From positions 116,001 through 180,000 of the forward strand of contig VCJN01002503.1 in the NCBI GenBank assembly GCA_006384855.1: a stretch of 64,000 bases of DNA, given 5' to 3'. The DNA comes from Tetraselmis striata. Taxonomy: Eukaryota > Chlorophyta > Chlorodendrophyceae > Chlorodendrales > Chlorodendraceae. The position numbers and the translations under genes were made by a program. The notes beneath the pieces are model-generated. The model was given only the letters and a program-made list of their open reading frames with translations. It made no database searches and was not told the origin of the DNA. Position 1 is the first letter of the stretch, and every line of letters starts with the position of its first letter. Of this stretch, positions 33,031 to 43,962 are shown in pieces.

Positions 33031-34428
33031 TGGCGGAGTAGCATTCGAGGCAACAACGGTTAGCATGGAAGGGTAGCGACGCATCTCGTCAAAGGGCGGT
33101 GGACAGACGTGTAGTACATAGTGCAGGTTCATTTCACCAGCTAGGTGAAGACTACCCTCGTACAGTGTTGGCAAGAAGAGGAACGTGTCAAAGGCCGGTT
33201 TCACAGTACATTTGTACAGTAATAGGCGTAACTCAAATTTGCACCCCCAAAAGGGGTACAATTTTGAGTTAAAGGGGGGAGGGTAATTTTGAGTCCAAAA
33301 ATGTGCCCATTTTGACTCAATAATTGCCCTTTTTCTTTTGATGCACCACATGTTGTGCAACTCATCATGCTCGGCAAGACCAGGGAGTTGATTGACGACA
33401 AGCGGGGGGTCTCAGCCCATGGGTGTTCATTGACAGCATTTTCTGTGATCCAACCTTCATGCCGAACAATTACTTCATGGATAACATCAAGTATGGCAAC
33501 ACCACCAACAAGAGCGTGAACCCTCCTGTGTGGACGCCGGGGCGCTCAGACGAGTGCCTGAAAACCAACTTTATTCGCATCCGTCTGACTAGGTGACTGC
33601 TATCATTTATCAAATGCATGTGTATGTGTACACACACACATATGTAGATAACAAATAACGATGATTGCATATTTCCGTACTCGCTGACCCACTGCAAATT
33701 TGCATAAATCATGCCGGTATGAGACAAACTACTCTAACAGCGGAGGTGGGGACCCCTGCCCGCGACCCAAGTTCATGCGTTGTGGGCCTGCCGGCAGGTG
33801 CGCGCCAATCGCATACCAATAATATGCATTCAAATTGCTGCATAAGTTGCGCACAAACATAACTTTTTAATGCGGACACTTCGTTTCTGTCGTAGGCCGT
33901 ACTTTTGGCAATATGCTCACATCCATGGCCTTTGGGATATGGTGACCCGCATCATGCCTGATGACTACGCGATGGAGATGGACTTCACTGGCAATGGGTT
34001 AGGTGCTAGCAAGGCATTGCCTGGCCCACGGCACACGATCACTCAGGGGGGCTCCACCTAAGATGCAGTAGGCACCGTCTAGCAACGCAAGCATCCCATC
34101 AAACTTATGGACAGCTGTGACTGAGTCTGTCCAGAAGGAAAACATGCATCCTCGCAGCGGGGTGGCGACTAACACCCTGTCCAGTAACACCATGTTCATG
34201 CCTGAGAAGGAGCTCATGATGGTGAAAGCCGGCAATGAGAAGAAGAAGGGGATGCGCTACGATCAGAAGCTTCGGCACTCTGAACAACGTACGGCGGAGA
34301 AGGGGAAGAGGCGCAAGTGCGACCTCATTTCCAACATAATGCGTAGTGACGCCGCGCAACTCCTGACAGAGGACAACAAGGCGGCTCTCCCTGAGCGGAT
34401 CATGAGCATCATGATGCATGATGACTGA

Positions 34429-34696
34429 CCCCCCTCCCCCGCCAGTTGCATAGCTCCCAATGCTGCCCCCAAACAACAATGTAAGCCACCGTTCTGCCGC
34501 TAGGAATGCTCATTATAGCCTCTACCCCAATACTGCATGGAATGATGCGCACTACTGCTGGCAAGGGCTCGCGCATATTCTGCGCCCTGCCCCACCTGCG
34601 GTGTTGCGTATGATGCACACAAACAACATGAGCTACTACATATTCATATATGAAATTCACAGCTTTTACATTTCACGATTTCAGTCCACAGCAAAC
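34429..34696. other. 3' flank of unknown gene, left flank of E2
   Basis: No gene seen. It ends CAGCAAACTG, which resembles the B-end of the element inserted here. Confidence 0.5.
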
Positions 34697-34892
34697 TGAA
34701 GGGTTTCCTTGGGAGGAACGACCTAGGAAACCCTGGTTTTCGCAGCGCCGTCAGGGTTAAGTGACGACCCTGCCGGCCCGGTACGCCAGTTCCGGCCGGC
34801 GCCGGTCCGGCGGCGCCCTTTAGCCGAGTATAAAGGGCGGCCGCGGACCGGGGGCGCCTTCAGCTGTTGGAAGGCACCCGACTATATTGTCT
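34697..34892 (+). repeat. E2 repeat A1 with TATA box
   Basis: Matches A1 of E1, with the TATAAA hairpin at about 34829-34838. Confidence 0.9.
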
Positions 34893-34981
34893 TCTACGAC
34901 TGGTACATTTTCGTTTATCTTCGACTACAAAAATTCAAATTTCTTCTGCGTTCTGTAGTGTGTTTGATCCCGGCACTCACC

Positions 34982-36031
34982 ATGGCTCGCTCCGCGAGTC
35001 CGTCTTGGGCGTGGCTCCTTGTCTCGCTTGTGGTGCTGTCGCCTTGCTTTCTCGTCCCTGTTTTAGCAGTAGACAAGTTTGAACTCGTTTGGAACGAGTT
35101 ACTTGAGTCTCGCAGAGCTCTTCGTGAGCAACTCGTTTCGCGCGAGAATCATCTCACTGTCCTAGGTGGCGACACTCTTCTTGCAGACGGGGTAGTTGAA
35201 TCTCCCCCTCTCGTCGCCGCTAGACAGGCAATTGCTGATACTTCTGCTACTCTACTCCGTATCGAACGAGAGGCTGCTGAGCTTAGGCGGGCAGTCGCGT
35301 CGTCGAGCGTTCCGTCCACTTCGGCTTCAGCTTCGAAACGCGTTGCGGAGGGGGACGCCGACTACGACCGCAAGGGCAAGAGACCAGCTCAACCCCCGGC
35401 TGCGGAAGTGCCGTCTCGCACCATCCACGCACCCGAGGATGGCTGGTTGGACAAAGATAGTAAGGTTCACCGCCGCCATACCGCTGATGCTCGTATTCTT
35501 CAACGCGACCTAGACGACGTCTTCCAGATCTATGACCTTTTGGCACCGGCGGAGGAGCCTGTGCGTGACTTGGTGGAGGACGGCACCGATCTCCCTGCTT
35601 CCTCGCCAGCGTCGTCTGCGGAGCTGTTCAAGAAGATCACCGCGGCACTGGCTTTGTGTACCACTGTAGCTCTTCGGATTAACAAGCGTGGCAAGAAGCT
35701 GCATGTGGAGCACGAGTACGGCGCGGAAGTCGCCAAGGAGTTCGATGCAGTGGACCCTCTCGGCGGGAAGGGCTCAGCGGACTACAAGGAGCTGAAGAAG
35801 GCGATTGAGAAGGTCAAGGCCAAGAAACCTTCCTCTTCTTCTTCGCGCGAGAAGCCTTCTTCATCTTCTCGCGAGCCCGAGTCTTTTCACCGTGGGAGCG
35901 ACGACTGGAGGGAGGGCGGCCGGCGCGAGGAGAAGTCTCCTTCTGGTCGGTCTTCTGCTACGGACATCACCTGTTATCGCTGCCAAAGGAAGGGACACTT
36001 CAGTAGGGACTGCCCGAGTGCACGTCGATGA
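34982..36031 (+). CDS. gag: E2 Gag-like protein with intact CCHC knuckle
   Basis: ATG 34982 in the same CACCATGG context as E1, 349 codons, about 90% identical to E1 by eye. It keeps the hydrophobic N-terminus (SWAWLLVSLVVLSPCFLV), the Ser-rich stretch and the consensus knuckle CYRCQRKGHFSRDC. This is the best preserved gag of the three and could be functional. Confidence 0.88.
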   Translation: MARSASPSWAWLLVSLVVLSPCFLVPVLAVDKFELVWNELLESRRALREQLVSRENHLTVLGGDTLLADGVVESPPLVAARQAIADTSATLLRIEREAAELRRAVASSSVPSTSASASKRVAEGDADYDRKGKRPAQPPAAEVPSRTIHAPEDGWLDKDSKVHRRHTADARILQRDLDDVFQIYDLLAPAEEPVRDLVEDGTDLPASSPASSAELFKKITAALALCTTVALRINKRGKKLHVEHEYGAEVAKEFDAVDPLGGKGSADYKELKKAIEKVKAKKPSSSSSREKPSSSSREPESFHRGSDDWREGGRREEKSPSGRSSATDITCYRCQRKGHFSRDCPSARR

Positions 36032-36485
36032 AGCTGTGGAGTCTGCAATCCTCCTGGCCTGGCCAGTGATAGTGTTTCATGTAGCTGCAGTTAGGCCTCC
36101 GGGCGACTGTTAGCCCTCCTCCGGGAGCTGAGCTCAGGCTCGTGTCATAGCAGCTCTGATCTCCTCCGGGAGAGTCACCTGTTAGGTGGTGTATCTCCGA
36201 GAGATACCTCGTGTGTAATACATATGATGTCCCTGCGACTCTATGCTGCCCTGGCAGTTGTCTCGGCAACTTCCCGTCAGTTGGCCGGCGATGCATTCGT
36301 GTAAAGGGCGGCACACCCTGTGGGACGATTCATATCTCCCGTTGTGTCGGGGCGATATTTAATTTGAAAATACTGCTATTTTCAGTTACAGACAATTTCG
36401 AGTTCAAACTCATTGTTTGATTCATGCAGCAGTCATCCAGGCTGCCTGCTAACCACTATGATGCTGTCTGTGGCGTTGGCATTTT

Positions 36486-36803
36486 GTGACGGTTTTAACG
36501 TCAGCTAAATTTGAGCTTCCTCATGAGCCGGCTATGGACGTCAATTCTCTTGTGGAATCGGCCGGTGTTATCCGTAAAGGCTGGCTATTTTGCGACAGCT
36601 GCTCTGAATCAGTCGATCGGAGAAAGTCGAGTCATAGATTGGGTCAGGCATGGCTACCGTATGAACTGGGCTGATGGTCCCGCACCACCCATTCATCTGC
36701 CAAATAGCCCTTCCGCGCTGAAGCACCCCGATTTTATTGATGGGCATATAGCTTTGTTATTGCCACTGGGCCATAGCAGAGAAGAACCTATGCGTCATGT
36801 GGA
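36486..36803 (+). pseudogene. pol: E2 pol remnant (N-terminal only)
   Basis: Matches the start of E1 pol (ADGPAPPIHLPNSPSAL, HPDFIDGHIALLLPLGHS) and stops at the deletion before any catalytic RT motif. A small insertion near 36610 shifts the frame. Confidence 0.8.
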
Positions 36804-36894
36804 TTATATATGGATATTCCCTGTATAATTTGACTCACATATGTCCGTGCGCGTGTACGGGCCCCGCCAGACCGGCCACTGTTCTTTCATCTGT

Positions 36895-37158
36895 TGGATC
36901 TTTCGGTCCCAGCCGACCCCGTACATTTTGATGCAAAATCTACGCTGTCTAGCTGCGAAAACTGTAGGGTTGCCTTGGGAGGAACGACCTAGGAAACCCT
37001 GGTTTTCGCAGCGCCGTCAGGGTTAAGTGACGACCCTGCCGGCTCGGTACGCCAGTTCCGGCCGGCGCCGGTCCGGCGGCGCCCTTTAGCCGAGTATAAA
37101 GGGCGGCCGCGGACCGGGGGCGCCTTCAGTTGTTGGAAGGCACCCGACTATATTGTCT
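36895..37158 (+). repeat. E2 B1-A2 junction
   Basis: B1 36895-36962 directly followed by A2 36963-37158. The inverted repeat across the junction is retained (A2 has GGGTTGCC in place of GGGTTTCC). Confidence 0.9.
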
Positions 37159-37517
37159 CCCACCCACCCGCCCGGAGACAATTAGTCGGTTGTGTGGTAC
37201 GCTTCCGGATGCTGCTCGATTTAGATTAGGGTTAGTCTGGTTAGTTGTGAAAGCACCTGAGGTGGGGAGTGAATATCATTTTGATATACGTCATCCCACA
37301 GGGGTGTTGCGTGTCCGATAAGCCCAGGTGCGGCAGCAATTAGTCAGGCTTTCCCAGCATCTTAGCCGTGATGAGAGGCCGAGAGCAGCATAGCGGAATG
37401 TACTGTCCTGATGAGCCACATGATCGCTGGTGGCATGTAATTTACAACACCGGCGGGGGCTCGGGACGCGCGGCGCCTTTCCGGACACCATCCGGTCTGG
37501 CGGCCCCGTACCAGTCG

Positions 37518-37585
37518 TGGATCTTTCGGTCCCAGCCGACCCCGTACATTTTGATGCAAAATATACGTTGTCTAGCTGCGAAAAC
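37518..37585 (+). repeat. E2 repeat B2
   Basis: Matches B1; host sequence resumes with CAGTCCTC. Confidence 0.85.
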
Positions 37586-37789
37586 CAGTCCTCATCATTA
37601 CATTCCCGGCTTACGCTTTGAGTGAGCCGGGCGACGCTATCCACCGTCATAGATCTGCTTTGCAACCGTATTTCTGAGCATGCTAAGACAGCCCTTCTTG
37701 AAGTCCCGAGGGGGATACGCCACGCGATGCTGGTGCACCGGCAACATCTCATCTCCATTAAGGACATCACACTTCAGGGGCTTAAGTGC

Positions 37790-38290
37790 ATGCACCCCAG
37801 ACTCATCAACGCATATATTAATGGAGCTTTATGCACACTGAAACTGCAGCCACAGTGTGAGGGAGGTTGGTAATCAGTGGCCCGCGTAGAATGCCTAACC
37901 GTTTAACCAGCTCTCCACATGCGCACTCGACGTTGATTCGGTATCTGCTCTGGCAGTAGTTGAAGCTGTCCTTCTAGATGTCCATAATGCCATGAGAAGA
38001 GTACGGCACCAACATATACTGTGATGCCACATATGCCTCGTCTTCGGCAATCAAGTAACCTCACGGCAGTGGATGTTCACGCAAGAGTGAAGCCAGAATA
38101 GTTGACTCCCAAGCCAAGGAGTCGTGTGTGCCTCCGGTACATGCCATGCTCCACCACAAGAACTTCCGCTCCGCCGTTGCAAGCGCATGCAAGTTGATCG
38201 CGAAGAAGTTCTTCCTGCACATGTAAGCCATGGGGTTGGGAGTGTCGCGGCGGCTCGGACGCCCGATCTTCACTGCCATGCTGACTACAT
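37790..38290 (-). pseudogene. PIF/Harbinger (DDE_Tnp_4) transposase fragment
   Basis: Minus-strand translation: PNPMAYMCRKNFFAINLHAL, KFLWWSMACTGGTHDSLAWE, then IAEDEAYVASQYMLVPYS and FNYCQSRYRINVECACGELV, the DDE_Tnp_4 pattern in which HD and EDEAY hold catalytic Asp residues. The first catalytic Asp upstream of AVKIGRP is missing. A TAG follows IMDI near 37990 and a frameshift lies near 38063. Truncated and inactive. The reverse orientation and different composition separate it from E2. Confidence 0.85.
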
Positions 38291-38934
38291 GTACCGACTA
38301 CCGGTACAGGTACCGGCCACCCCGCCGCCGGTCGGGTCGGTCGTCGCCGTTCGTCAGGTCTACGGGGCGGACATGGCGCGAAGCGCCGAGCCTGCCGCGT
38401 GGACCGGACCCGGACGCCGGACGACCGTCGCCCGTCTGCCCCGCCGCCCGTCCGTCGACGGTCGCCGGGCCCCGGGTCGGCGGATCGGCGGACGCGGGGA
38501 TCTACAATGTAGCGACTACAGTACGCACGATAGGTCCTTGCGGCTCTCTGGATTCCACACTCTTACAACGGTGCTACTTATATCGACTAAATGGAAGTAC
38601 ATCTTGACAAGTAGTACGAGGTTGGTACATGAAAACGGGTACAACATCCACATCGCTTCCCGATACAACCCGTACTGTAGTTCGCGCTCCGATAAAACCC
38701 CGAACATAGGTACAACTCACCGCCGCGCGCGCCTGCGCGCTCACCCCCTCGCCCGCCCGCCCGCCTACAGAGCCCGCACCAGCGCATCTACCCATCAACA
38801 CGTCCGCACCTCCTTGTCCCACGCTAGCGTGAGACAAGGAGCCGTGACCCTCTCGGTAGGCTACTGACACCCATTCCTCGGAGATGCGGGATGGTCGTGG
38901 GGTTTTGGTTGACCAGGGGCATGTGAGGGTCCTG
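38291..38934. other. GC-rich then mixed spacer, no gene
   Basis: 38291-38500 is very GC-rich with short inverted motifs (TACCGGTACAGGTACCGG). 38520-38710 is mixed. No coding or RNA feature can be supported. Confidence 0.4.
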
Positions 38935-39690
38935 ATGAGGATGTGGCCGCTCCGCTAATCCTTGCGACTTCTCAATCCATCCCCACGTCAACACGGTTTC
39001 CCGACGATACACGGCATTAGAGCCAAAAGTGCTGGGATAGAACGCTAGTTTAAGTCAAGTAGATGGCCTAGGGCGTTTACAGCTTCACAAACCGTGCACG
39101 ACCGAGTCGGCGACATGGGCGCCTTTTTTCGTTAATTGGCTCGGCGCGTATCTGCTGCACGGCTGCTGCAGGGTCCCCACCAAGATCTTGCAGCACGCCA
39201 CCTTCGGGGCAAGGGTAGCCGTGAAAATCACACCATAGCTGCAAGAGGCATATCTCTTGGGGCTACGGGTGGTCGCACATAAAAAGATGTAGATATGGGA
39301 CGACGTGGGCGGAGCGTCGGAAGCGATGCTATCGGGTGTTTGGGTCACGCGCCTGTTTGACCCATCCCCACGGAAACACGTTTTCCCGACCGCACACGCC
39401 AGTAGAGTCCAAACCTCTCCGTCAAACTTTAGTTTACACCATGTAGATGGTCTAGACAATGTACGTTGTGAGCTATTTTGCTCGGTGGAGTTAGGGTTAT
39501 CCGTGGCTTTTGGGTGATGGGATTGGGCAGCGGCGGGGGTTATTTGCTGCTGGAGGAACGCTACCGAGATCCTGCATCAAGCCGCCGTCAGGGCAAGGGT
39601 ATCCGCGACGCGCCCACCATAGCCGCAAGAGGCATACCTCTTGGGGCGACGGGCGGTCGCACCGTGAACAAGTCAGATATGGCACGGCAG
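38935..39690. repeat. Diverged ~390-bp tandem duplication
   Basis: 38955-39280 and 39355-39690 share CCATCCCCAC..AACACG-TTTCCCGAC, GTAGATGG-CTAG, GGGCAAGGGTA-CCG and GCAAGAGGCATA-CTCTTGGGG in the same order. Divergence is high, so the duplication is old. Confidence 0.75.
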
Positions 39691-41156
39691 GGGGCTCGTG
39701 TGCGATGCTACTGGATGAGCATGTCGCGCGTCTCGCTGCGCCGCAGCTGCCGTGTGTACCAACGGTACAAACCGCAAAACGGTATAACAGTTTCGTGTAG
39801 TTTTCGCACTATCGTACGGGTTAGTTTGGGAAGCGATGTGTCATCACGCGATAATATATTTCTTACATTTGCACACAGGCTAACTAAATCACTGTAGTAT
39901 CGATGATAAAGATAATGCGACAATGACCCGATGCCTACTCGGCAAATATAATGCATTGATGTGGTGCACCAGTGCACCACGATATGCGCTAATTGACGAA
40001 CACCGATATTATAACAAATCGTAAACGAAATCGCAGCACACGAGGGATTCGTATGTTTTATAACGTCGAACTTTATTCGGCACGTACCTGTAACTCGGTC
40101 GTCTAGTGCAGGGGGTCAGCGTAGCGCAGACGAATCGCGACGCGCCCCTGCGTCTTAGGTACTTAGCGTATGGTACTTACCAGGGTTGCGGTGAAAGGCC
40201 TGAAGTACTTCATGATACTTCACCCTGAAGTCCCAACTTCAGTCGAATTCAGTTCAGCCTGAATACCTCCCGGAAAGGGCCTGAATACCCCATGCCGGAA
40301 GTCTCCTTAAAAATACAAGTTTTAAGTATGGGGCCCGGCTATAGGACTGACTACCTCTGAATAGTCCGAATCCGTAGAGATATTGTGCCCTGCCGCACAT
40401 GATGGTGTCCTACGTTTTTTGCCCGCTCGATTGAGCGGTCGCCTCGTATGCGAGCGGGGTCCCGGCATCGATTCCTGGTCGATTTATTTCGGCAATATCG
40501 TCCCGGCGTGTCCTGGGTTTACCCGGTTGATGCATTAGCCCCTGGGGGTTAGAATAAGGCAATGGTCTACGGGCTATATGCCAAATTTTCGACTGCTGTT
40601 GGCGCAAGAGGTCGAGTGCAGGGGCAGCTTCGTCCGATGTCCCGGGGCGAACTTTACTGTTACTTTTATTACTACATTCGTACGGGTAGTCGCTATTCCG
40701 ACGGGAAATAGCCGTACTTGCGGCGGAAATTTGTCGAAATTCTAGTTAGCCAATTAAGCTTGCGGAATGCTTTTGGCAATTTGCATTATGACCACCCATG
40801 GCTTTCCATAACTTGATCGCTGCCAAATAAAAGGCCGTCGTAGAGACGTTGCAAGGGTTGCATTGTTGCCATTCGCGTGTCCGCCCGTGCCGAAGATCAA
40901 AAATTGATACTCGTACATGTATCCGTACAATCAGCAACAACGCGTACGGAGTACTCGAGCGGGAGCTGGCATGCTAGGGGTCTCTTTCGATACCTCCACG
41001 AACGGCACCGACACCAATCCGGTGGTCATCGATTTCCCGGTTGCGGAGCTCTTGCGCGACTGCTCAGTATATCATGACGCCGCGGCAAACGAAGCGGCGC
41101 GCTTCTATGAGCGAAGATGTAGTGGCTAGGCGGCGCAAAGCATGCTCCACCTCCCA
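39691..41156. other. Spacer with tRNA-like sequence
   Basis: About 1.5 kb without a convincing gene. Contains the tRNA-like segment at 40421-40490 and repeated TGAAGT/CTGAAT motifs at 40195-40300. Confidence 0.4.
40421..40490 (+). other. tRNA-like sequence, possible SINE head
   Basis: GCTCGATTGAGC resembles a shortened D-arm, TCGCCTCGTATGCGA a four-pair anticodon arm with loop CTCGTAT (anticodon CGT), and CCCGGCATCGATTCC a T-arm with a near-consensus B box. The D-loop is too short, the T-stem has a mismatch and no acceptor stem pairs, so this is not a functional tRNA gene. A tRNA-derived SINE or pseudo-tRNA is likely. Confidence 0.4.
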
Positions 41157-41573
41157 TGTAAGCTTTAGGTGAGAGGCGTTAGCGTAGATAAGGGAAAAAG
41201 TTTGCGGCAAAAGAATTGTTACAATGTACTGGGGCGTACACGGCTTTATACATCTAATATCATCGGCTTGGCAGGCGTTTGCATGTATGCACTATACTTG
41301 CTTTGGATATGCAATCTAGGCTTGGAGTCAATAGACAGTCATCAGGGCGTCATGGTAGTTTACGAGGGCATGACGTGTAACAAGTAAGCCGTATGCGTGT
41401 ACGGGTGCATGAGCGGTATAAGTACATGTAGGTGCATGAGTAATTGTGAGAAGTACGAGCATGATTGGGTATACATAGGTGTACTTGTATAGGTGAGTGG
41501 GCTGTATGAGTATGGGTGTATACATGTGTGCGGGTTTAGGTATGCTGGTAGGGTTATGGTGGCAACCCTAATA
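41157..41573. repeat. Solo LTR (copy D)
   Basis: TGTAAGCTTTAG to AACCCTAATA, aligning with the LTRs at 3628-3984 and 51047-51419. Flanked by TCCCA (41152-41156) and TTCCA (41574-41578), an imperfect 5-base target duplication. No gag lies beside it, so it arose by LTR-LTR recombination. Confidence 0.8.
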
Positions 41574-42039
41574 TTCCATCCCGGCCTCAAAAAGAAGGCC
41601 TACGGGATACGCATGAATGCGGGCGGGGTATTGGGGGACAAGGCACGATAATCTGTGTGCGCAAGCATCCGCCGGAGGGAAGGGCTGTTTACGGGCACAA
41701 TCATGCAGCAAATAAACACTTTTCAGGTCAGCATATGGCTCCCATGAATCATGGAACATACGGGAAGGCAATCCATAGCAAGAGGCAGACAGAGTTGGCG
41801 GGACTTGACATGCGGAGTTGACAGGCTGATTGCAAAGCAATGTATTGCGTTGACATCTAGACTCTATCGTCGTCATGCAATTTATCGGGGTGAGTTCTAT
41901 ACGGTTGGCACATGCTACGTATGCATTGCTTAGGTATTGGCGAGACCTAAGTTTTATTTCTGTATTTCTGCATAAAATATTTATGTACGATATCAATGCG
42001 ATCCGCGGGGTCGACTAGTTGGCATAAGAAGCTAGCGGG
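41574..42039. other. Spacer, no gene seen
   Basis: Short frames only; nothing recognised. Confidence 0.4.
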
Positions 42040-43110
42040 TTAGAGCGGGTTCATGCTGTAGCGGGCGTCAAACGGAGTGCATGTAATTCCGGAGTGGTAG
42101 GCATCGTGGTATGTGAAATCGGCGAGAAATAAGTTATTGGGCCAATCGTCATTACGTAATGAGCATGCTGGTGGGCGGGACAGATTTTGCCAAAACCGAG
42201 GTGAAGCAGGAGTCGATGTCTTATATTGTTGCGCGGCTGACCGTGGTGACGGAAAATATTACCGATAAATAGGAGGGCGAGCTGGCCGGGGGGGGGGGGG
42301 GGGGGGGGTATGAATGCTATGTGGGATGAAGTGGGCATGTTTCGCATAAATGCATAAATGCAGTAAATGTGGCGATCGTATCGAAGCCATTCTGAAGGGG
42401 CATGCCGGTGATGAAGTCCACGGAAATGTGTGCCTTTGTGCATGGGGGGCAGAGAGCTGTTGCGTTGATTTTTTATGCGTTGGCGAGTCGCGGGACATTA
42501 CGGCAGTAAGTTTTGATCGTTTTGCGCAAGTTGGGCCACCAACATTGGGGTGGCCGGCATCGGGGTGACCGGCATCGTCGTGAAATTCCTGTAAATACCG
42601 AAATAAGGGATTTATCCGAGGTTCGCAGGCAGACTTTATCACCCATCCAGTATGATTCGTCGTCGGAATCATATGTAACGCCATTGGGAATGTGGCTGCC
42701 ATAATAATTTGCATCGGTCTATGGCCACGGCGGATGCGATGATTGAACAATTCCGGATTAAATTGCAGGTGGCACATGGTTGAGAGGATGAAATGATGCA
42801 CACCTTCTAGATCCCTATCAAGGAGCTGGGTGTCGTGGCCGATTAAGTCGTGGTATAAGTCTGGACGGCGAGGCAGGGCATTAGGTTCATTTTGAGAGCC
42901 TTTGCGATATAATATTTCGAGTATAAGTTTTCCCGGCGCGGGGTTGATTGGCAAGGCGGTATAGAAATATAATGCTAAGCCATAGGGAGTGTCGGTGGCC
43001 TAGTGCGAGTTGGTCCGGCAAGTGCCGTAGTGTGACATAGTTAGTTATGACCGTGATTTCAGAACTGCCTTTTATATAACAACGCCATTTGTTCAAAGCG
43101 TAACACTACT
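42040..43110 (-). pseudogene. pol: Ty3/Gypsy pol remnant: RNase H and integrase
   Basis: In minus-strand order: RNase H end (EITVITNYVTLRHLPDQL, WLSIIFLYRLANQPRAG, YRKGSQNEPNALPRRPDL), then the integrase zinc region (FHDDAGHPDAGH), a core segment equivalent to DFITGLP near 42420, DIDSCFTS near 42200 (the second catalytic Asp region), and DWPNNLFLADFTYHDAYHS near 42110, matching WPELLPLAEFAYN-type sequence in Ty3 integrases. A poly-G/C insertion at 42288-42308 and many frameshifts break it. RT, gag and LTRs are absent. Confidence 0.75.
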
Positions 43111-43302
43111 CGTATAGCGCTTGGGCATAGGCGAGGTATATGGTATGGGTACTTGTAAACGGTAGGTATATCAAGCGCACGGTTTGAGGCGACCCTCGGA
43201 ATCTTGCTGAAGTAAGACAGCGGCTAAGGCATGCTAGCAACATATCTATTTGATATATGAGTGCGTAAAAATGCAATATGTATGCGTTGTTTTACAAATA
43301 TT

Positions 43303-43681
43303 ATCCAGCGGAGCGTCGATTTTTCGGCGGTGAGTTTTATTGCCGTACGGGTACCCGTATAGTGCAGCGGGTCGGGCCTATAGGTGCATGACTGAAGCGC
43401 TTATCTACTGGAATGTACTACTAAGTACTATAATCCACCCACCCACCCGCCCGCCCACCCACGGTCCTTAATTACACAGCCATCCGATACGAACTCACGG
43501 TTGGGAGGCTATGAGTACTGGTACTCGCTACTCGCTGCTGGTAATGGAAAAAACAACTCTAGTACTTCAAAGCGCTGGCAATGCGAACGCTCGTTGCTGG
43601 TATTGGTACTCGCTACTCGCTGCTAGTACTGCTGGTACTGGTATTGGTACTCGCTACTCGCTGCTGGTAATGGAAAAAAAA
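43303..43681. repeat. Duplicated host segment, left part (occupied copy)
   Basis: From GAGCGTCGATTTTTCGGCGG to GGTAATGGAAAAAAAA, matching 49267-49692. Includes a (CCCA/CCCG)n microsatellite and repeats of TACTCGCTACTCGCTGCTGG. The segment is interrupted by E3 and resumes at 48585. Confidence 0.9.
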
Positions 43682-43873
43682 TGTAGAGTTTCCTTGGGAG
43701 GAACGACCTAGGAAACCCTGGTTTTCGCAGCGCCGTCAGGGTTATGTGACGACCCTGCCGGCCCGGTCTGGACCGGCTGGCGCCAGTCCGGCGGCGCCCT
43801 TTATCCGAGTATAAAGGGCGGCCGCGGATCGGGAGCGCCTTCAGCTGTTGGAAGGCACCCGACTATATTGTCT
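43682..43873 (+). repeat. E3 repeat A1
   Basis: Same repeat as in E1 and E2, slightly shorter, with TATAAA near 43812. Confidence 0.88.
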
Positions 43874-43962
43874 TCTACGACTGGTACATTTTCGTTTTAT
43901 CTTCAACTCCGAATTTTAAATTTCTTCTGCGTTCTGTCGTGTGTGTGATCCCGGCACTCACC

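Larger units (their letters stand above)
27604..33336 (-). mobile_element. 5.7-kb insertion with TIR-like ends, unknown family
   Basis: It splits an exon whose two halves can be recognised from the duplicate exon. GATGCAC flanks both sides (27596-27602 and 33337-33343 or thereabouts), as a 7-base target duplication would. The ends share inverted sequence: GGCACATTTTTGAGTCAAAA on the left, and GGCAATTATTGAGTCAAAA on the right read on the minus strand. The interior holds minus-strand coding segments, a 187-bp satellite and a 30-bp minisatellite. No known transposase motif was recognised. Exact ends are uncertain by several bases, and nested insertions are possible. Confidence 0.55.
26780..34428 (+). 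pseudogene. Unknown multi-exon gene split by a 5.7-kb insertion
   Basis: ATG 26780 opens an exon of about 120 residues (DKWMCRQLYDVPIPEQFRED to HVHADASYYAAVAGK) ending in a GT donor near 27142. The next exon (FNKSGASSTLGAHEIVRMVH to LGKTREMIDDKRG) occurs twice in tandem. The second copy breaks after HHLDA at 27603 and resumes at 33337 with LIMLGKTRELIDDKRG. Later exons follow in phase: WVFIDSIFCDPTFMPNNYF to FIRIRLT (about 33418-33593), PYFWQYAHIHGLWDMV to YAMEMDFTGNG (from 33896), and a basic C-terminus (NEKKKGMRYDQKL to MSIMMHDD, stop 34426-34428). I recognise no family. Apart from the insertion and the exon duplication it looks undamaged. Confidence 0.55.
34697..37585 (+). mobile_element. 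PAT-like DIRS retrotransposon E2 (pol largely deleted)
   Basis: 2.89 kb with A1 34697-34892, gag, a short pol start, B1 36895-36962, A2 36963-37158 and B2 37518-37585. pol is deleted from about 36803 (GAAGAACCTATGCGTCATGT) straight to the 3' region, so RT, RNase H and recombinase are all absent. gag and all four repeats are intact, making it a candidate for mobilisation in trans. Confidence 0.9.
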
